NCBI GenBank assembly: GCA_016178015.1 | Contig: JACOUB010000024.1 | Location: forward strand, 1 to 64,000 | Source of the DNA: Methylocystis sp. | Lineage (GTDB): Bacteria > Pseudomonadota > Alphaproteobacteria > Rhizobiales > Beijerinckiaceae | Length of the DNA stretch: 64,000 nt | Direction: 5' to 3' | Part shown: one piece after another, positions 56,489-64,000 of the stretch | Layout: each line of letters starts with the position of its first letter | How positions within the stretch are numbered: position 1 is the stretch's first letter | Notes under the pieces: generated by a model | What the model was told of the DNA's origin: nothing | Databases searched by the model: none | The model's input: the letters and a program-made list of their open reading frames with translations, nothing else | Program-made: the position numbers and the translations under genes

Positions 56489-57892
56489 TCAGCCGCTCTC
56501 CGAGCCTTGCGTTGCGATCGCGGCCGTTTCCGGGGCGCGAGTTTCGGCAATGTGCGAGAGGAAGGCGGCCGGGATGCCGGCGCGGCCGTCTTCGACGGGT
56601 CCGTCGGCGGGTTCGGGCGGCGCTTTCCAAACGAAGGCGTCGAGTTTGCCGGTCACCGGCGAGACCGGCGCCCAGCTCTTCGCGATGAAGCCATCGGCGA
56701 TCCACGCTGGATCGCGCGGCGCGCGCGAGCTTCGCGCCAGCCATTCGCGCACGGCGCCGCTCGGGCCGAGTTCGGCGTCCTCGACCTCGGCCATCAACAG
56801 GCAGGTTTGCGCCGTGGGTCGTTGTCCTTCCGCCGCCAGCGGCGCGAGCGCCTCCCGCGCTTTGGCGAAATCGCGCGCAGCGAGAGCCGCCCGCGCCAGG
56901 AAGAGACGGCTCTCGACGGCGTTCGGGGCCAATTTCGCCAGCTTGGACACCCGCGTCAGCCGTTCCGAATTGGATTCGCCAGGCGCCGCTGCGAGAAACG
57001 CCTCGGCGAGATCTGGATGCGGATGTTTAGCCCAAGCCGATTCGATGAGTTTCATGGCCTTGCGCTTATCGCCGTGCCGCGAGAGCAGGCGTGCGGCCAA
57101 GGCGATCGCCGGCACCAGGTCGGGAGCGCGCTTTTGCGCCGAACGCGCTAAGTGCAATGCCTCACTCGGCGCGTCCTCCTGTTTCTCCAGCGCCAGCGCT
57201 GTCTCCAACACCGCGCGCAGGCGTTGGGCGGTCGCAACATCAATCGACTTGGCGTTGAGATTGGCTTCCACCGCTACGCGCGCCGCTTGCCAGTTGGATT
57301 GCGCCGCATGGTGCTCGAGCACGGCGCCCCCGGCCCAGGGGAGGGGCGCGATCAGGTGGGCGGCGTCGGCGAAATGGTGCGCAGCCTCGACATCGTTGCG
57401 CCGACGCGCCTCAATGTGCAGGCCGCGCAAGCCGAGCAGCCGGGTTTCGGGAAACAGCGTCATTTCATGGAAAGCGGTCTCGGCGCTTTTGCGATCGCCC
57501 TCGAGCTGCGCGGCTTGCGCCTTCAGCAATCGCGTCAAGGGTTCGCTGTTGAGGCATTTGTCCGCTTCTCGAGCCGCCCTTTTTGCTGCCGCGGCGTCGC
57601 CGACGCCGACGGCGATGATGCCGCGCGACAGCGCCTTATAGCCTTTGTCGCGCCTGCGTTCCTGCGACCTCTGCGACACGCGCCACGGCATTCTGATCAC
57701 GAAACCGACGATCGCCCAGAGAACAATGAGCGCAGCGACGCTGGCGAGCAGCGCCGCCGCGCCGACCAGCAACGAGGTCTCGACATGGTAGCCGCCCCAG
57801 TCGAGCACGATCGAACCGGGTTGATCGATGAGCCAGCTGAGACCGTACGACGCCGCCATCAGCAGCACGAGGAAAAAAAGCAGTAAAAGCAT
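56489..57892 (-). CDS. hemY: HemY-like TPR membrane protein
   Basis: MLLLLFFLVLLMAASYGLSWLIDQPGSIVLDWGGYHVETSLLVGAAALLASVAALIVLW; TPR region. Confidence 0.9.
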   Translation of the reverse strand: MLLLLFFLVLLMAASYGLSWLIDQPGSIVLDWGGYHVETSLLVGAAALLASVAALIVLWAIVGFVIRMPWRVSQRSQERRRDKGYKALSRGIIAVGVGDAAAAKRAAREADKCLNSEPLTRLLKAQAAQLEGDRKSAETAFHEMTLFPETRLLGLRGLHIEARRRNDVEAAHHFADAAHLIAPLPWAGGAVLEHHAAQSNWQAARVAVEANLNAKSIDVATAQRLRAVLETALALEKQEDAPSEALHLARSAQKRAPDLVPAIALAARLLSRHGDKRKAMKLIESAWAKHPHPDLAEAFLAAAPGESNSERLTRVSKLAKLAPNAVESRLFLARAALAARDFAKAREALAPLAAEGQRPTAQTCLLMAEVEDAELGPSGAVREWLARSSRAPRDPAWIADGFIAKSWAPVSPVTGKLDAFVWKAPPEPADGPVEDGRAGIPAAFLSHIAETRAPETAAIATQGSESG

Positions 57893-57905
57893 AATGGTCC
57901 TCGCG

Positions 57906-59207
57906 TCAGCCCTTGGTTCGGCCGAGCGCGCCGATCGCGCCCGAAAGAATGGAATCGGCCGCTTTTTCGACATCGCGGCGGCGTCTGAGCATGTCTCCCC
58001 AGTCGCGCGCCGTCGTTTCGGCGCTGTCGGGGAGTTTGGCGAAAGCGTCCGCCGCCGCCGCGATCTCGCCATGACCGAGCGCGGCTTCGATGCGTGCGAC
58101 GATGTCCGAAACGCCGTCGGTCGCGGCTGCCCCCGGCGGCCTGATTTTCACCAACCGGCCGACCCCCTGGAGGAAATGGTCCGCATAGGGCGCGTCAGGC
58201 GCCGGCGCGTCCATGGCGCGCAGGCGCTTGGCGACCGGCGCGAAGGCGTCGAGCAGCTGGCGCGCGGTCGGCGCTCCGGCGTTCGCGGAAGGCTCGAGGC
58301 CCGCCAACTGGCCGGGATCGGCGCCGAGCGCCGCAAGCGCGCCGTATTCGGCGGCGAACGGACGGCCCCGATCCACTGCCTGGATCAGCGATTGCGTCAC
58401 CGCGACGATGGCCGCCGCGCTGTTCTTGTCCATCCCCCCTTCCGGCTGCTCTTGAGGCAGTCGCGTTTCGCCCTTGGGGGCGTCGAGCTTTTCTCGCACG
58501 GCCCGTATTTCCGAATCGAGCTCGTCGATTCGGGCGCTGACCGATTTGTCCGCGGACGATTGCGCGTCCACGGCGACGGCAAGCGCTGATCGCGCAATTC
58601 GTTCCAATTCGTCGACGCGCTTGCCGAGCGCTTCCGCCTCGTCGCCCGTCGCTGCCTTGCCGACGGCGCTCTGGGCGTCGGGCGCCGGCGCCGGCCGCAC
58701 GGAGCCATCCAGGGCGGGCTTCGTTTTCGTCGGGACACTGGTTTCCCCGGCCCCGCCCAACCATTTGGGCATATCTTCCTTCAACGCCGCAAACAGCGTC
58801 TCGGGATGCGTCACGGCCTTCTCGATGAAGACGCTGAACGCCCGTAAGCGTTCGTCCTTGTCGCGGAGATAAAAGGCCCCGACGGCGGCGACGGTCGCGG
58901 CGAGGCCGACCGCGGACAAAACAAGGGTAAGCGTTTGCCTGTTCGTCTTGCGCCGTCGCGGCGCCACATCCGGCGCCCCAGCTTCACCGGCGATGTCTCG
59001 ATGCTCGAGGGAATTTTCAGACGCTTCGCTGGTGACGCGATCGTGTTCGAGGCGATTAGCTTCCTCCTCGTCGGAACGAAAGATCGCCGCGTCTTCGGAA
59101 CGCGCTCCCCCATCGGAAGGGGTAGCGTCCGGCGCGCGCTTGCCGGCGCCCGTCGTTTCGTCAGCGCCGGAGGGTTGCGTCGGGGGATCGTGTTCGTGCT
59201 GGGCCAT
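57906..59207 (-). CDS. mitofilin (Mic60)-like inner-membrane protein
   Basis: MAQHEHDPPTQPSGADE..., one TM (TLTLVLSAVGLAATVAAVGAFYL), coiled coil, C-terminal LQGVGRLVKIRPPGAAATDGVSDIVARIEAALGHGEIAAAADAFAKLPDSAETTARDWGDMLRRRRDVEKAADSIL. Confidence 0.85.
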   Translation of the reverse strand: MAQHEHDPPTQPSGADETTGAGKRAPDATPSDGGARSEDAAIFRSDEEEANRLEHDRVTSEASENSLEHRDIAGEAGAPDVAPRRRKTNRQTLTLVLSAVGLAATVAAVGAFYLRDKDERLRAFSVFIEKAVTHPETLFAALKEDMPKWLGGAGETSVPTKTKPALDGSVRPAPAPDAQSAVGKAATGDEAEALGKRVDELERIARSALAVAVDAQSSADKSVSARIDELDSEIRAVREKLDAPKGETRLPQEQPEGGMDKNSAAAIVAVTQSLIQAVDRGRPFAAEYGALAALGADPGQLAGLEPSANAGAPTARQLLDAFAPVAKRLRAMDAPAPDAPYADHFLQGVGRLVKIRPPGAAATDGVSDIVARIEAALGHGEIAAAADAFAKLPDSAETTARDWGDMLRRRRDVEKAADSILSGAIGALGRTKG

Positions 59208-59565
59208 GTTCGGTTCCTCGCCGAATCTCCTTATAGACGAGGCGCGGACTCCGCAAAACATTTGTCCGCCTCGCCAATGGCTGGCGTGAACCGGGCGCCG
59301 CGCGCCCCGCCGCCCGACGTCGCGAACACGCCGCGCCTGAGCCGTGAAATCATGATGAGGACAATCTCCCCTTGCCTGTTTGTCGCGGCTCCACAATAAA
59401 GGATCGACTCTTTCCGCGCCAGCCGCGGCTTTAGAGCATGGTCTTGGAAAAGTCGCAGGTTTTTCGGACCAGACCATGCGGCGAAACAAAGCGATAGAGC
59501 GAAATTGCGCGCCAACCTGAGCGGCTTTCGCCCGAGCGCATAACCCTTAAAGGGCCAGACGACGG

Positions 59566-60285
59566 ATGAACGAAGCTGGCCCCTCGCCATTGCCCGAGAC
59601 TGTCTTGCCCAAGCATTTGGCCGACGGTTACCAGATGTTTCTCTCCGGGCGTTTTCGTCAGGAGCAGCGGCGCTTTCGCGATTTGGGCGAACAAGGCCAG
59701 CGTCCGAAAACCATGATCATCGGCTGCAGCGACTCGCGCGTCGCGCCGGAGGCGATTTTCGACGCCGGGCCGGGAGAGTTGTTCGTCATACGCAATGTCG
59801 GCAATCTGGCGCCTCCTTACGACCCCGACGAACGCTATCACGGCACGTCGGCGGCGCTGGAATACGCAGTCATGGCGCTGAAGGTGCGCCACGTCTTAGT
59901 GTTGGGCCATGCCCAATGCGGCGGCGTGCAGGCCTTTGTCGCAAACGTGACCAACCCGGACGCGCCTCCATTGTCGCCGGGCGATTTCATCGGCAACTGG
60001 ATAAAACTGCTCGCTCCGGCGGCGGCGCGGGCGGGCGCAATCCCGAATCCGCCCAGTGCGGCTTATATGGAGAGGCTGGCTCGCGAATCGATCAAACAGG
60101 GGTTGCGCAATCTTCGCAGCTTTCCGATGGTCGAGCAGCTCGAACGGCGCGGCTATCTGCATTTGCACGGCGCTTATTTCGGCGTGATGGACGGACGCCT
60201 GCTCGCCCTTGACGAACAGCGCGACGCCTTCGTGTCGGTGGCGGAAAAGGCTCACTTAGCGGCGATCAGCGAGGCAAGATTTTGA
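59566..60285 (+). CDS. beta-carbonic anhydrase
   Basis: QRPKTMIIGCSDSRVAPEAIFDAGPGELFVIRNVGNLAPPYDPDERYHGTSAALEYAVMALKVRHVLVLGHAQCGGVQA. Confidence 0.97.
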   Translation: MNEAGPSPLPETVLPKHLADGYQMFLSGRFRQEQRRFRDLGEQGQRPKTMIIGCSDSRVAPEAIFDAGPGELFVIRNVGNLAPPYDPDERYHGTSAALEYAVMALKVRHVLVLGHAQCGGVQAFVANVTNPDAPPLSPGDFIGNWIKLLAPAAARAGAIPNPPSAAYMERLARESIKQGLRNLRSFPMVEQLERRGYLHLHGAYFGVMDGRLLALDEQRDAFVSVAEKAHLAAISEARF

Positions 60286-61214
60286 ATACGGCATTCTCCG
60301 ACCAAACGACGAGCCCGGTCGGCGCGGGCGCGAACATTCCTGTTGTTTCCGGCCTCGCCGCCCTCGCGCAACGCTACGACGCGCTCCTGTGCGACGTGTG
60401 GGGGGTGCTGATCGACGGACGCGCTCATTTTCCGGCCGCGGCCGCAGCTCTCGCGAAGTTTCGTCACATGGGCGGGACGGTGCTGTTGATCAGCAACGCC
60501 TCGCGCCCGAACGAACAAATTCTGCAGCAACTCGCCCGTCTTGGCGCGCCGCGCGACAGCTTCGACGATGTTGTCACCGCGGGCGAGCTGACGGTGGCGG
60601 AGATCGTGGCGCGCAAAGGCTTGGCCTGCCATCACATGGGTCCGCAACGCGACGTCGGGCTGTTCGAGGCCGCCGCCCGCGCCCTCGGCGGGCCGGCGCC
60701 GCTCGTCCCGCTGGAGGAGGCCGATTTCGTCGTTTGCACCGGGCTCGTCGACGAGCGCCGCGAGGCGCCCGCCGACTATGACGCGCGGCTCGCGGCGATG
60801 CGGGCGCGCGACCTTGTGATGCTGTGCGCCAATCCCGACATCGTCGTGAAGGTGGGCGAGGACCTCGTCTGGTGCGCCGGCGCCTTGGCCGAGCGCTACG
60901 CGGCGATCGGCGGCAAGGTGGTGATGACCGGCAAGCCGCATCCGCCGATTTACCAAGCCGCGCTCAAGCGCCTCGGCGCCTTGCGCGGCGGGACGATCGA
61001 AAAGGCCCGCGTGCTGGCGATCGGCGATGGGGCCCTCACCGACCTCGCCGGCGCCGCCCGGGCTGGGCTCGACGCTTTGTTCGTCACCGACGGCGTCCAC
61101 CACGATGAACTTTTTCCCCGGCCGGGCGCGGGGCTCGATTGGCGCGCCCTGGAAAATCTCCTGCAGCGCGCCAAGGCTCGGCCGATCGCCTTGGCGCCGG
61201 CTCTGGTGTGGTAG
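60282..61214 (+). CDS. HAD hydrolase, TIGR01459-like
   Basis: YDALLCDVWGVLIDGRAHFPAAAAALAKFRHMGGTVLLISNASRPNEQILQQLARLGAPRDSFDDVVTAGEL. Confidence 0.95.
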   Translation: MNTAFSDQTTSPVGAGANIPVVSGLAALAQRYDALLCDVWGVLIDGRAHFPAAAAALAKFRHMGGTVLLISNASRPNEQILQQLARLGAPRDSFDDVVTAGELTVAEIVARKGLACHHMGPQRDVGLFEAAARALGGPAPLVPLEEADFVVCTGLVDERREAPADYDARLAAMRARDLVMLCANPDIVVKVGEDLVWCAGALAERYAAIGGKVVMTGKPHPPIYQAALKRLGALRGGTIEKARVLAIGDGALTDLAGAARAGLDALFVTDGVHHDELFPRPGAGLDWRALENLLQRAKARPIALAPALVW

Positions 61215-61266
61215 AACGTAACCTGCGAAACTGTTTCGCCTCGATCGAACCGCCGAGTAAACGACC

Positions 61267-61731
61267 ATGTCGACCCCGTTCAATATCTATTATTACGAAG
61301 ACTTGAGCGTCGGAATGCGCGAGACCTTGATGAAAGCCGTGATGGACGACGACGTCGTCGCCTTCGCCGATCTCTCGGGCGATCGCAATCCGATCCATCT
61401 CTCCGATCATTTCGCGCGCAAGACGCGGTTCGGCGAGCGCATTGTTCACGGCCTCTATACGGCGTCGCTGATCTCCACCGTCATCGGCATGTATCTGCCG
61501 GGGCCAGGCGCAATCTATCTGTCGCAGACCCTCAATTTCCGCGCGCCGGTAAAGATTGGCGACGTCATCAATGTCGTCGTGGAGGTGGTTGAGCTGGTCG
61601 AGAAAGGACGGCGCGCCAAATTGCATTGCGAATGCCTGGTCGACGGCAAGGTCGTGCTCGACGGCGAAGCGCTGGTGATGGTGCCGAGCCGCGAACAGGC
61701 CAATCGCGTGGCGGCGGCGGAGTCGGCGTGA
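61267..61731 (+). CDS. MaoC-like (R)-specific enoyl-CoA hydratase
   Basis: DDDVVAFADLSGDRNPIHLSDHFARKTRFGERIVHGLYTASLISTVIGMYLPGPGAIYLSQTLNFRAPVKIGD. Confidence 0.94.
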   Translation: MSTPFNIYYYEDLSVGMRETLMKAVMDDDVVAFADLSGDRNPIHLSDHFARKTRFGERIVHGLYTASLISTVIGMYLPGPGAIYLSQTLNFRAPVKIGDVINVVVEVVELVEKGRRAKLHCECLVDGKVVLDGEALVMVPSREQANRVAAAESA

Positions 61732-61909
61732 AGGGCCGACGACGCCATCGCGCCCGCTGGCGGCCAACCGGCGCCGGCTGTGACGACGCCGCGAAATGAG
61801 AATTGCTTTGACGTTTGCAGTTCTCTCGCTTGACTAGGCCCGCCGCGGCGCGGCAGGTTGCGCATCGCAATCGATCGGGCGCGCCGCGCCTTGGCCGCCG
61901 GACCTCTCC

Positions 61910-62878
61910 TTGCCCGACCCCGCCCATCCCTTCGTTGTCGCCCGCGATCCCGAGACGCCGCCAAAGGGGCTCGAGGGGGCGGTGGTCGCCATCGGCAACT
62001 TCGATGGGCTGCATCGCGGCCATCGCGGCGTCATCGAACGGGCCAAGGCGCTGGCGCAAAGGCTCGGCAAGCCTTGCGCGCTCTTGACCTTCGAGCCGCA
62101 TCCGGCCGATTTCTTCGCTGGAATATCCGTCATTTTCCGGCTGACGCCGCCTGACGCCAAGGCGGCGCTGCTGGCGCGCCTCGGCCTCGACGGCATGATC
62201 ATCCACACCTTCGACGCTTCCTTCGCTGCGCAACCGCCTGATAATTTCACCGCGGAGGTTCTGGCGCGGCGGCTCGGCGTATCGGCCGCGGTCGCCGGCT
62301 ATGATTTCTGTTTCGGGGCGAAACGCGCCGGCACGCCGGATTTTCTTCGCTCCGAAGGGGCGCGGCTCGGTTTCGCGGTCGAAATCGTCGAGCGCATCAC
62401 CAGGGACGAGGCGGGCAGTCTGGACGCGGTCTCCTCCACCGCGACGCGGGAGGCGCTCGAGGCCGGCGACGTCGAGCTCGCCGCCCGTTTGCTCGGCCAT
62501 CCCTATTTTGTCGAAGGGGCCGTGTCGCAGGGCGACAAGCGCGGGCGGGCGCTCGGCTTTCCCACCGCCAACATCGAACTCGACCCCTCGAATCGGTTAA
62601 AATACGGGGTCTACGCCGTGACGCTGGAGGCGGACGGGGCAGTGCGGGACGGCGTCGCCAGTTTCGGCCGCCGCCCGACCTTCGACGACGGCCCGCCGCT
62701 GCTGGAGGTCTTCGTCTTCGATTTCGATGGCGATCTCTATGGCAAGACCGTGGAAGTGGCCTTCGTCGGCTTCATCCGCGCCGAGGCGAAATTCGACTCT
62801 GCCGAGGCGCTGGTCGTGCAAATGCGCGACGATTGCCGGAAAGCGCGGGAGATTTTGGCGCGGTCGCCGGTCATCTGA
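61910..62878 (+). CDS. ribF: bifunctional riboflavin kinase/FAD synthetase
   Basis: GAVVAIGNFDGLHRGHRGVIERAKALAQRLGKPCALLTFEPHP...VSQGDKRGRALGFPTANIEL. Confidence 0.97.
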   Translation: MPDPAHPFVVARDPETPPKGLEGAVVAIGNFDGLHRGHRGVIERAKALAQRLGKPCALLTFEPHPADFFAGISVIFRLTPPDAKAALLARLGLDGMIIHTFDASFAAQPPDNFTAEVLARRLGVSAAVAGYDFCFGAKRAGTPDFLRSEGARLGFAVEIVERITRDEAGSLDAVSSTATREALEAGDVELAARLLGHPYFVEGAVSQGDKRGRALGFPTANIELDPSNRLKYGVYAVTLEADGAVRDGVASFGRRPTFDDGPPLLEVFVFDFDGDLYGKTVEVAFVGFIRAEAKFDSAEALVVQMRDDCRKAREILARSPVI

Positions 62879-63311
62879 ACCGCCCGTCGAATGGAAAACG
62901 CTCGGTCGTTGCGATCCGCATTTTGGACGCGTCGCCGTGTTGCGGATCGAGCAGAAAGTTCCATGTTCGCGGCGCGAGGAGCGACGGAACCCGCAAGACG
63001 AGGCCGCGCGCCTCTTTCAGCCATTTGTCGCCGATGGCGCGCGTGATGGCGTGATCGCTGCGCCAAGTCGTGGGCAATGTCTCGGGGACAATCGTTTCCA
63101 CGGCGCCGGCGGTCTCGACTTCTATTTCGATGAGCTGAAAATCCTCCGGCATGTCCTCGCGATCGAGATGGACAAGGATTTCGAGCAGCGCGCCCGCCGG
63201 CGATTCGGCAGCGTACAATATCGGCCGGCCGGCGCTGTGCCAGCGCGCCGGAAACAGAATTCCTCCGGCGCCGGCGAGATCGGTGAAATTGGAGATGCGC
63301 CATAAACGCAT
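62871..63311 (-). CDS. RES-domain toxin
   Basis: MRLWRISNFTDLAGAGGILFPARWHSAGRPILYAAESPAGALLEILVHLDREDMPEDFQLIEIEV; conserved R, E, S of the RES fold. Confidence 0.94.
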   Translation of the reverse strand: MRLWRISNFTDLAGAGGILFPARWHSAGRPILYAAESPAGALLEILVHLDREDMPEDFQLIEIEVETAGAVETIVPETLPTTWRSDHAITRAIGDKWLKEARGLVLRVPSLLAPRTWNFLLDPQHGDASKMRIATTERFPFDGRFR

Positions 63312-63320
63312 GAGCGCGGG

Positions 63321-63755
63321 TCAGACGAACATGCCGTGAGCGATCTGTCCCAACAATTCGGCGACGGCCTGCGCTCCTGTCTCCGTCTTCAGCAGCGCGA
63401 TCGGCGCTTGCCCTGACAGCGCGGGCGAAGTTTTGCGCAGCCATCGCTTAGCCTTTTCAGGATCGCCGAACACACGCTCAGCCTGCGCGCCAATGCGGGC
63501 CAGTCGCAAAGCCCTGTCGGTTTCGTTCGCTGTCAATGGCTCCTGCTTGGCGATGCGCCGCGCCAGGGTGCGCTTAGGCACGACGATCGTTTCGATTTCT
63601 TCGCGCGCGAAGAAGCGCAAAAGGCCTTTAAGGGAGCTGGCGGGGATGTACGGCGTCTCGCCTTTCAGCACGAGCGCCTCGATTGCGCCGAGTTGCGCCT
63701 CTGAAGAGGCGCCGGCGATTTCCTTAGGAGACTTGCCGCCGCCAAGCCCGAGCAT
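63321..63755 (-). CDS. Xre/MbcA/ParS-type antitoxin (DUF2384)
   Basis: VPKRTLARRIAKQEPLTANETDRALRLARIGAQAERVFGDPEKAKRWLRKTSPALSGQAPIALLKTETGAQAVAELLGQIAHGMF; upstream of the RES gene. Confidence 0.94.
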   Translation of the reverse strand: MLGLGGGKSPKEIAGASSEAQLGAIEALVLKGETPYIPASSLKGLLRFFAREEIETIVVPKRTLARRIAKQEPLTANETDRALRLARIGAQAERVFGDPEKAKRWLRKTSPALSGQAPIALLKTETGAQAVAELLGQIAHGMFV

Positions 63756-63964
63756 AAGCCAATCCTCCCTCACGCCAGATTGTTCATATTTTGTGGAATA
63801 TGGCACGAAACACCCAAAAAGTCCATTCGCTTTCGCGCGGCTGTCGCGGCAATGCTCATTCCTGATGTCCGCGTCGCGATTGGCGCCCTTCCTTCAAATC
63901 ATTTATGTCACGCTGGCGGCGGCCTCGCCCGCGCCGCCCCGCGAACGCAGCTGGTTCTTGGACC

Positions 63965-64000
63965 ATGAACGATCAGACCGCCAGAGGCCCCGATTATTCG
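63965..64000 (+). CDS. start of a truncated CDS, probably isoleucyl-tRNA synthetase
   Basis: MNDQTARGPDYS... runs off the window; ribF-ileS order is common and ...DYS is compatible with an IleS N-terminus. Weak evidence. Confidence 0.35.
   Translation, partial: MNDQTARGPDYS

Noticed and set aside
59430-59515. Sequence agcatggtcttggaaaagtcgcaggtttttcggaccagaccatgc upstream of the carbonic anhydrase gene
   Set aside because: Imperfect inverted repeat, probably a dispersed intergenic repeat; only one clear copy seen here, so not claimed as a regulatory element.
1-64000. tRNA/rRNA genes
   Set aside because: None were recognised by reading; a tRNAscan-SE/Infernal run would be needed to exclude them.

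Overview
The window looks like a high-GC alphaproteobacterial chromosome, probably Hyphomicrobiales/Rhizobiales (an inference from gene content and order). Calls rest on reading the supplied translations and nucleotides; no database search was run.

Layout:
1. About 1-18 kb: a gene-transfer-agent (RcGTA)-like or HK97-type prophage cluster. It runs portal end, prohead protease, major capsid, head-tail connectors, major tail protein, tail chaperones, tape measure, gp12-gp15-like proteins and tail fibre. A lysis-type cassette follows (RlpA-like, M15 peptidase, small membrane proteins, overlapping spanin-like pair).
2. About 18-28 kb: a PepSY-like protein and a FeuP/FeuQ-like two-component system split by a DUF4258/XRE toxin-antitoxin-like pair. 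Then ccmI-ccmE-ccmF-ccmH and a C5 cytosine methyltransferase with a Vsr endonuclease.
3. About 28-31 kb: EF-P with EpmA- and EpmB-like genes.
4. About 31-39 kb: an MscS-family channel, imuB/imuA with a LexA-type box, a TIGR03808-like beta-helix protein, a DUF123 protein and ParDE.
5. About 39-53 kb: hisS, then a replication-origin-proximal block (parB, parA, rsmG, mnmG, mnmE, rho, hemJ, hemE, AT-rich gap, maf, coaE, dnaQ, secB) with two parS sites.
6. About 53-64 kb: fxsA, Tim44-like, mltA, Smr, hemY-like, mitofilin-like, carbonic anhydrase, HAD hydrolase, MaoC, ribF, a RES/Xre toxin-antitoxin pair and probably the start of ileS.

Main candidate for a new system: the GTA-like prohead protease (568-1812) carries a C-terminal domain resembling the CdiA-CT RNase A-like toxin. 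A CdiI-like immunity ORF starts 3 nt downstream, followed by a toxin-free remnant copy of the same protease segment. This is the arrangement expected of a polymorphic-toxin cassette exchanged into a phage/GTA structural gene. Other unusual structures are five hairpins built of 7-nt repeats in the lysis region and a nested perfect palindrome inside imuB.
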